Notes under the pieces: generated by a model
Told to the model about the DNA's origin: nothing
What the model saw: only the letters and a program-made list of their open reading frames with translations
Database searches by the model: none
Translations under genes and position numbers: made by a program
Shown here: positions 33,115-33,669 of the stretch, piece after piece
How the letters are laid out: each line of letters starts with the position of its first letter
Position numbering within the stretch: position 1 is the stretch's first letter
Source of the DNA: Clostridia bacterium
GTDB taxonomy: Bacteria > Bacillota > Peptococcia > DRI-13 > DTU073
Direction of reading: 5' to 3'
Assembly: GCA_028684195.1 (NCBI GenBank)
Contig: JAQUGH010000008.1
Coordinates: 1-33,669 of the forward strand
DNA: 33,669 nucleotides

Positions 33115-33621
33115 TCACCGAGCAAATACATGCATCCCAATACGAGCAATAATGGGTCTTGACCAAATCCACTTGGATGTTGCCGTGGCAGGATTCCAAT
33201 AATACAAAGCTCCTCCCGTAGGATCCCAGCCGTTTATAGCTACTCTGGCTGCCTTCACTGCATCTGCCTTAGGAGCTCGATAATACTGTCCATCCGACAC
33301 TGCGTCAAATGCTCCCGGTTCAAAAACCACACCGTATACACTATTGGGGAAATTTGGGTTTTTTGTACGATTAACTATAACTGCTCCAACCGCAACTTGT
33401 CCCAAATAGCTTTCGCCCCTTGCTTCTCCTGCTATTATTTTGGAAAGAACATAGACATCATTACTAGAAACTGTACCACCATTTTTACTACTTTGTGCAA
33501 CTTCAACAGCACCATATGGCGTACTGTAATCCCCTTTTTGTACGTATTGCCTTTGTTGCCACATTCCAACTGCCACTAAAAATATTGTAGCTACAATAAG
33601 CAACGCTACTTTTTTTGTCAC
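33115..33621 (-). CDS. sleB: SleB spore cortex-lytic enzyme (short form), GTG start
   Basis: VYVLSKIIAGEARGESYLGQVAVGAVIVNRTKNPNFPNSVYGVVFEPGAFDAV; GAGGGGAG RBS before the GTG. Confidence 0.94.
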   Translation of the reverse strand: MTKKVALLIVATIFLVAVGMWQQRQYVQKGDYSTPYGAVEVAQSSKNGGTVSSNDVYVLSKIIAGEARGESYLGQVAVGAVIVNRTKNPNFPNSVYGVVFEPGAFDAVSDGQYYRAPKADAVKAARVAINGWDPTGGALYYWNPATATSKWIWSRPIIARIGMHVFAR

Positions 33622-33669
33622 TGTTTTCTCCCCTCAATCAAAATACATTTGTAAAGCTAGTATTTGTGA

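Noticed and set aside
33107-33199. N-terminal extension of YpeB in the ORF track (MESCHGNIQVDLVKTHYCSYWDACICSVKKG)
   Set aside because: Out-of-frame read of the sleB 3' end; YpeB is better started at ATG 33106.

Overview
AT-rich, largely housekeeping locus from a spore-forming Firmicute, probably a Clostridia/Peptococcaceae-type lineage (judged from gene content and order only). Almost every gene lies on the minus strand. In transcription order (right to left): sleB-ypeB, argS, rpoE(delta), pyrG, femABX-like, alr-like, spo0F, a Cys-rich hypothetical, fba, glpX, rpmE, yqhQ/DUF1385, prfA, prmC, ywlC/sua5, mntP, ywlE-like, rpiB, ywlG, glyA, comEB-like dCMP deaminase, wecB/mnaA, the ATP synthase operon (atpZ-I-B-E-F-H-A-G-D-C), ywmB, murA, spoIID, and a truncated spoIIQ-like gene running off the left edge (absent from the ORF track). 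The only clear plus-strand gene is dcd. I found no phage, CRISPR, toxin/antitoxin or defence island, and no clear case for a wholly new multi-gene system. The points most worth a second look are: (1) a ~82-aa charged helical insertion in the YwlE-type arginine phosphatase, just before its catalytic DPFG loop; (2) a ~260-bp array of 11-bp near-palindromic repeats, with a nested 8-bp array, reaching into the atpC stop codon; (3) an in-frame 15-bp repeat, (NDEMK)n, in the SpoIIQ-like linker; (4) a dispersed intergenic repeat family whose AAGTGAA end abuts or supplies stop codons; (5) an alanine-substituted glycine motif in the ATP synthase c subunit; (6) a divergent Alr paired with a FemABX protein. 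All family calls come from reading motifs, with no database search.
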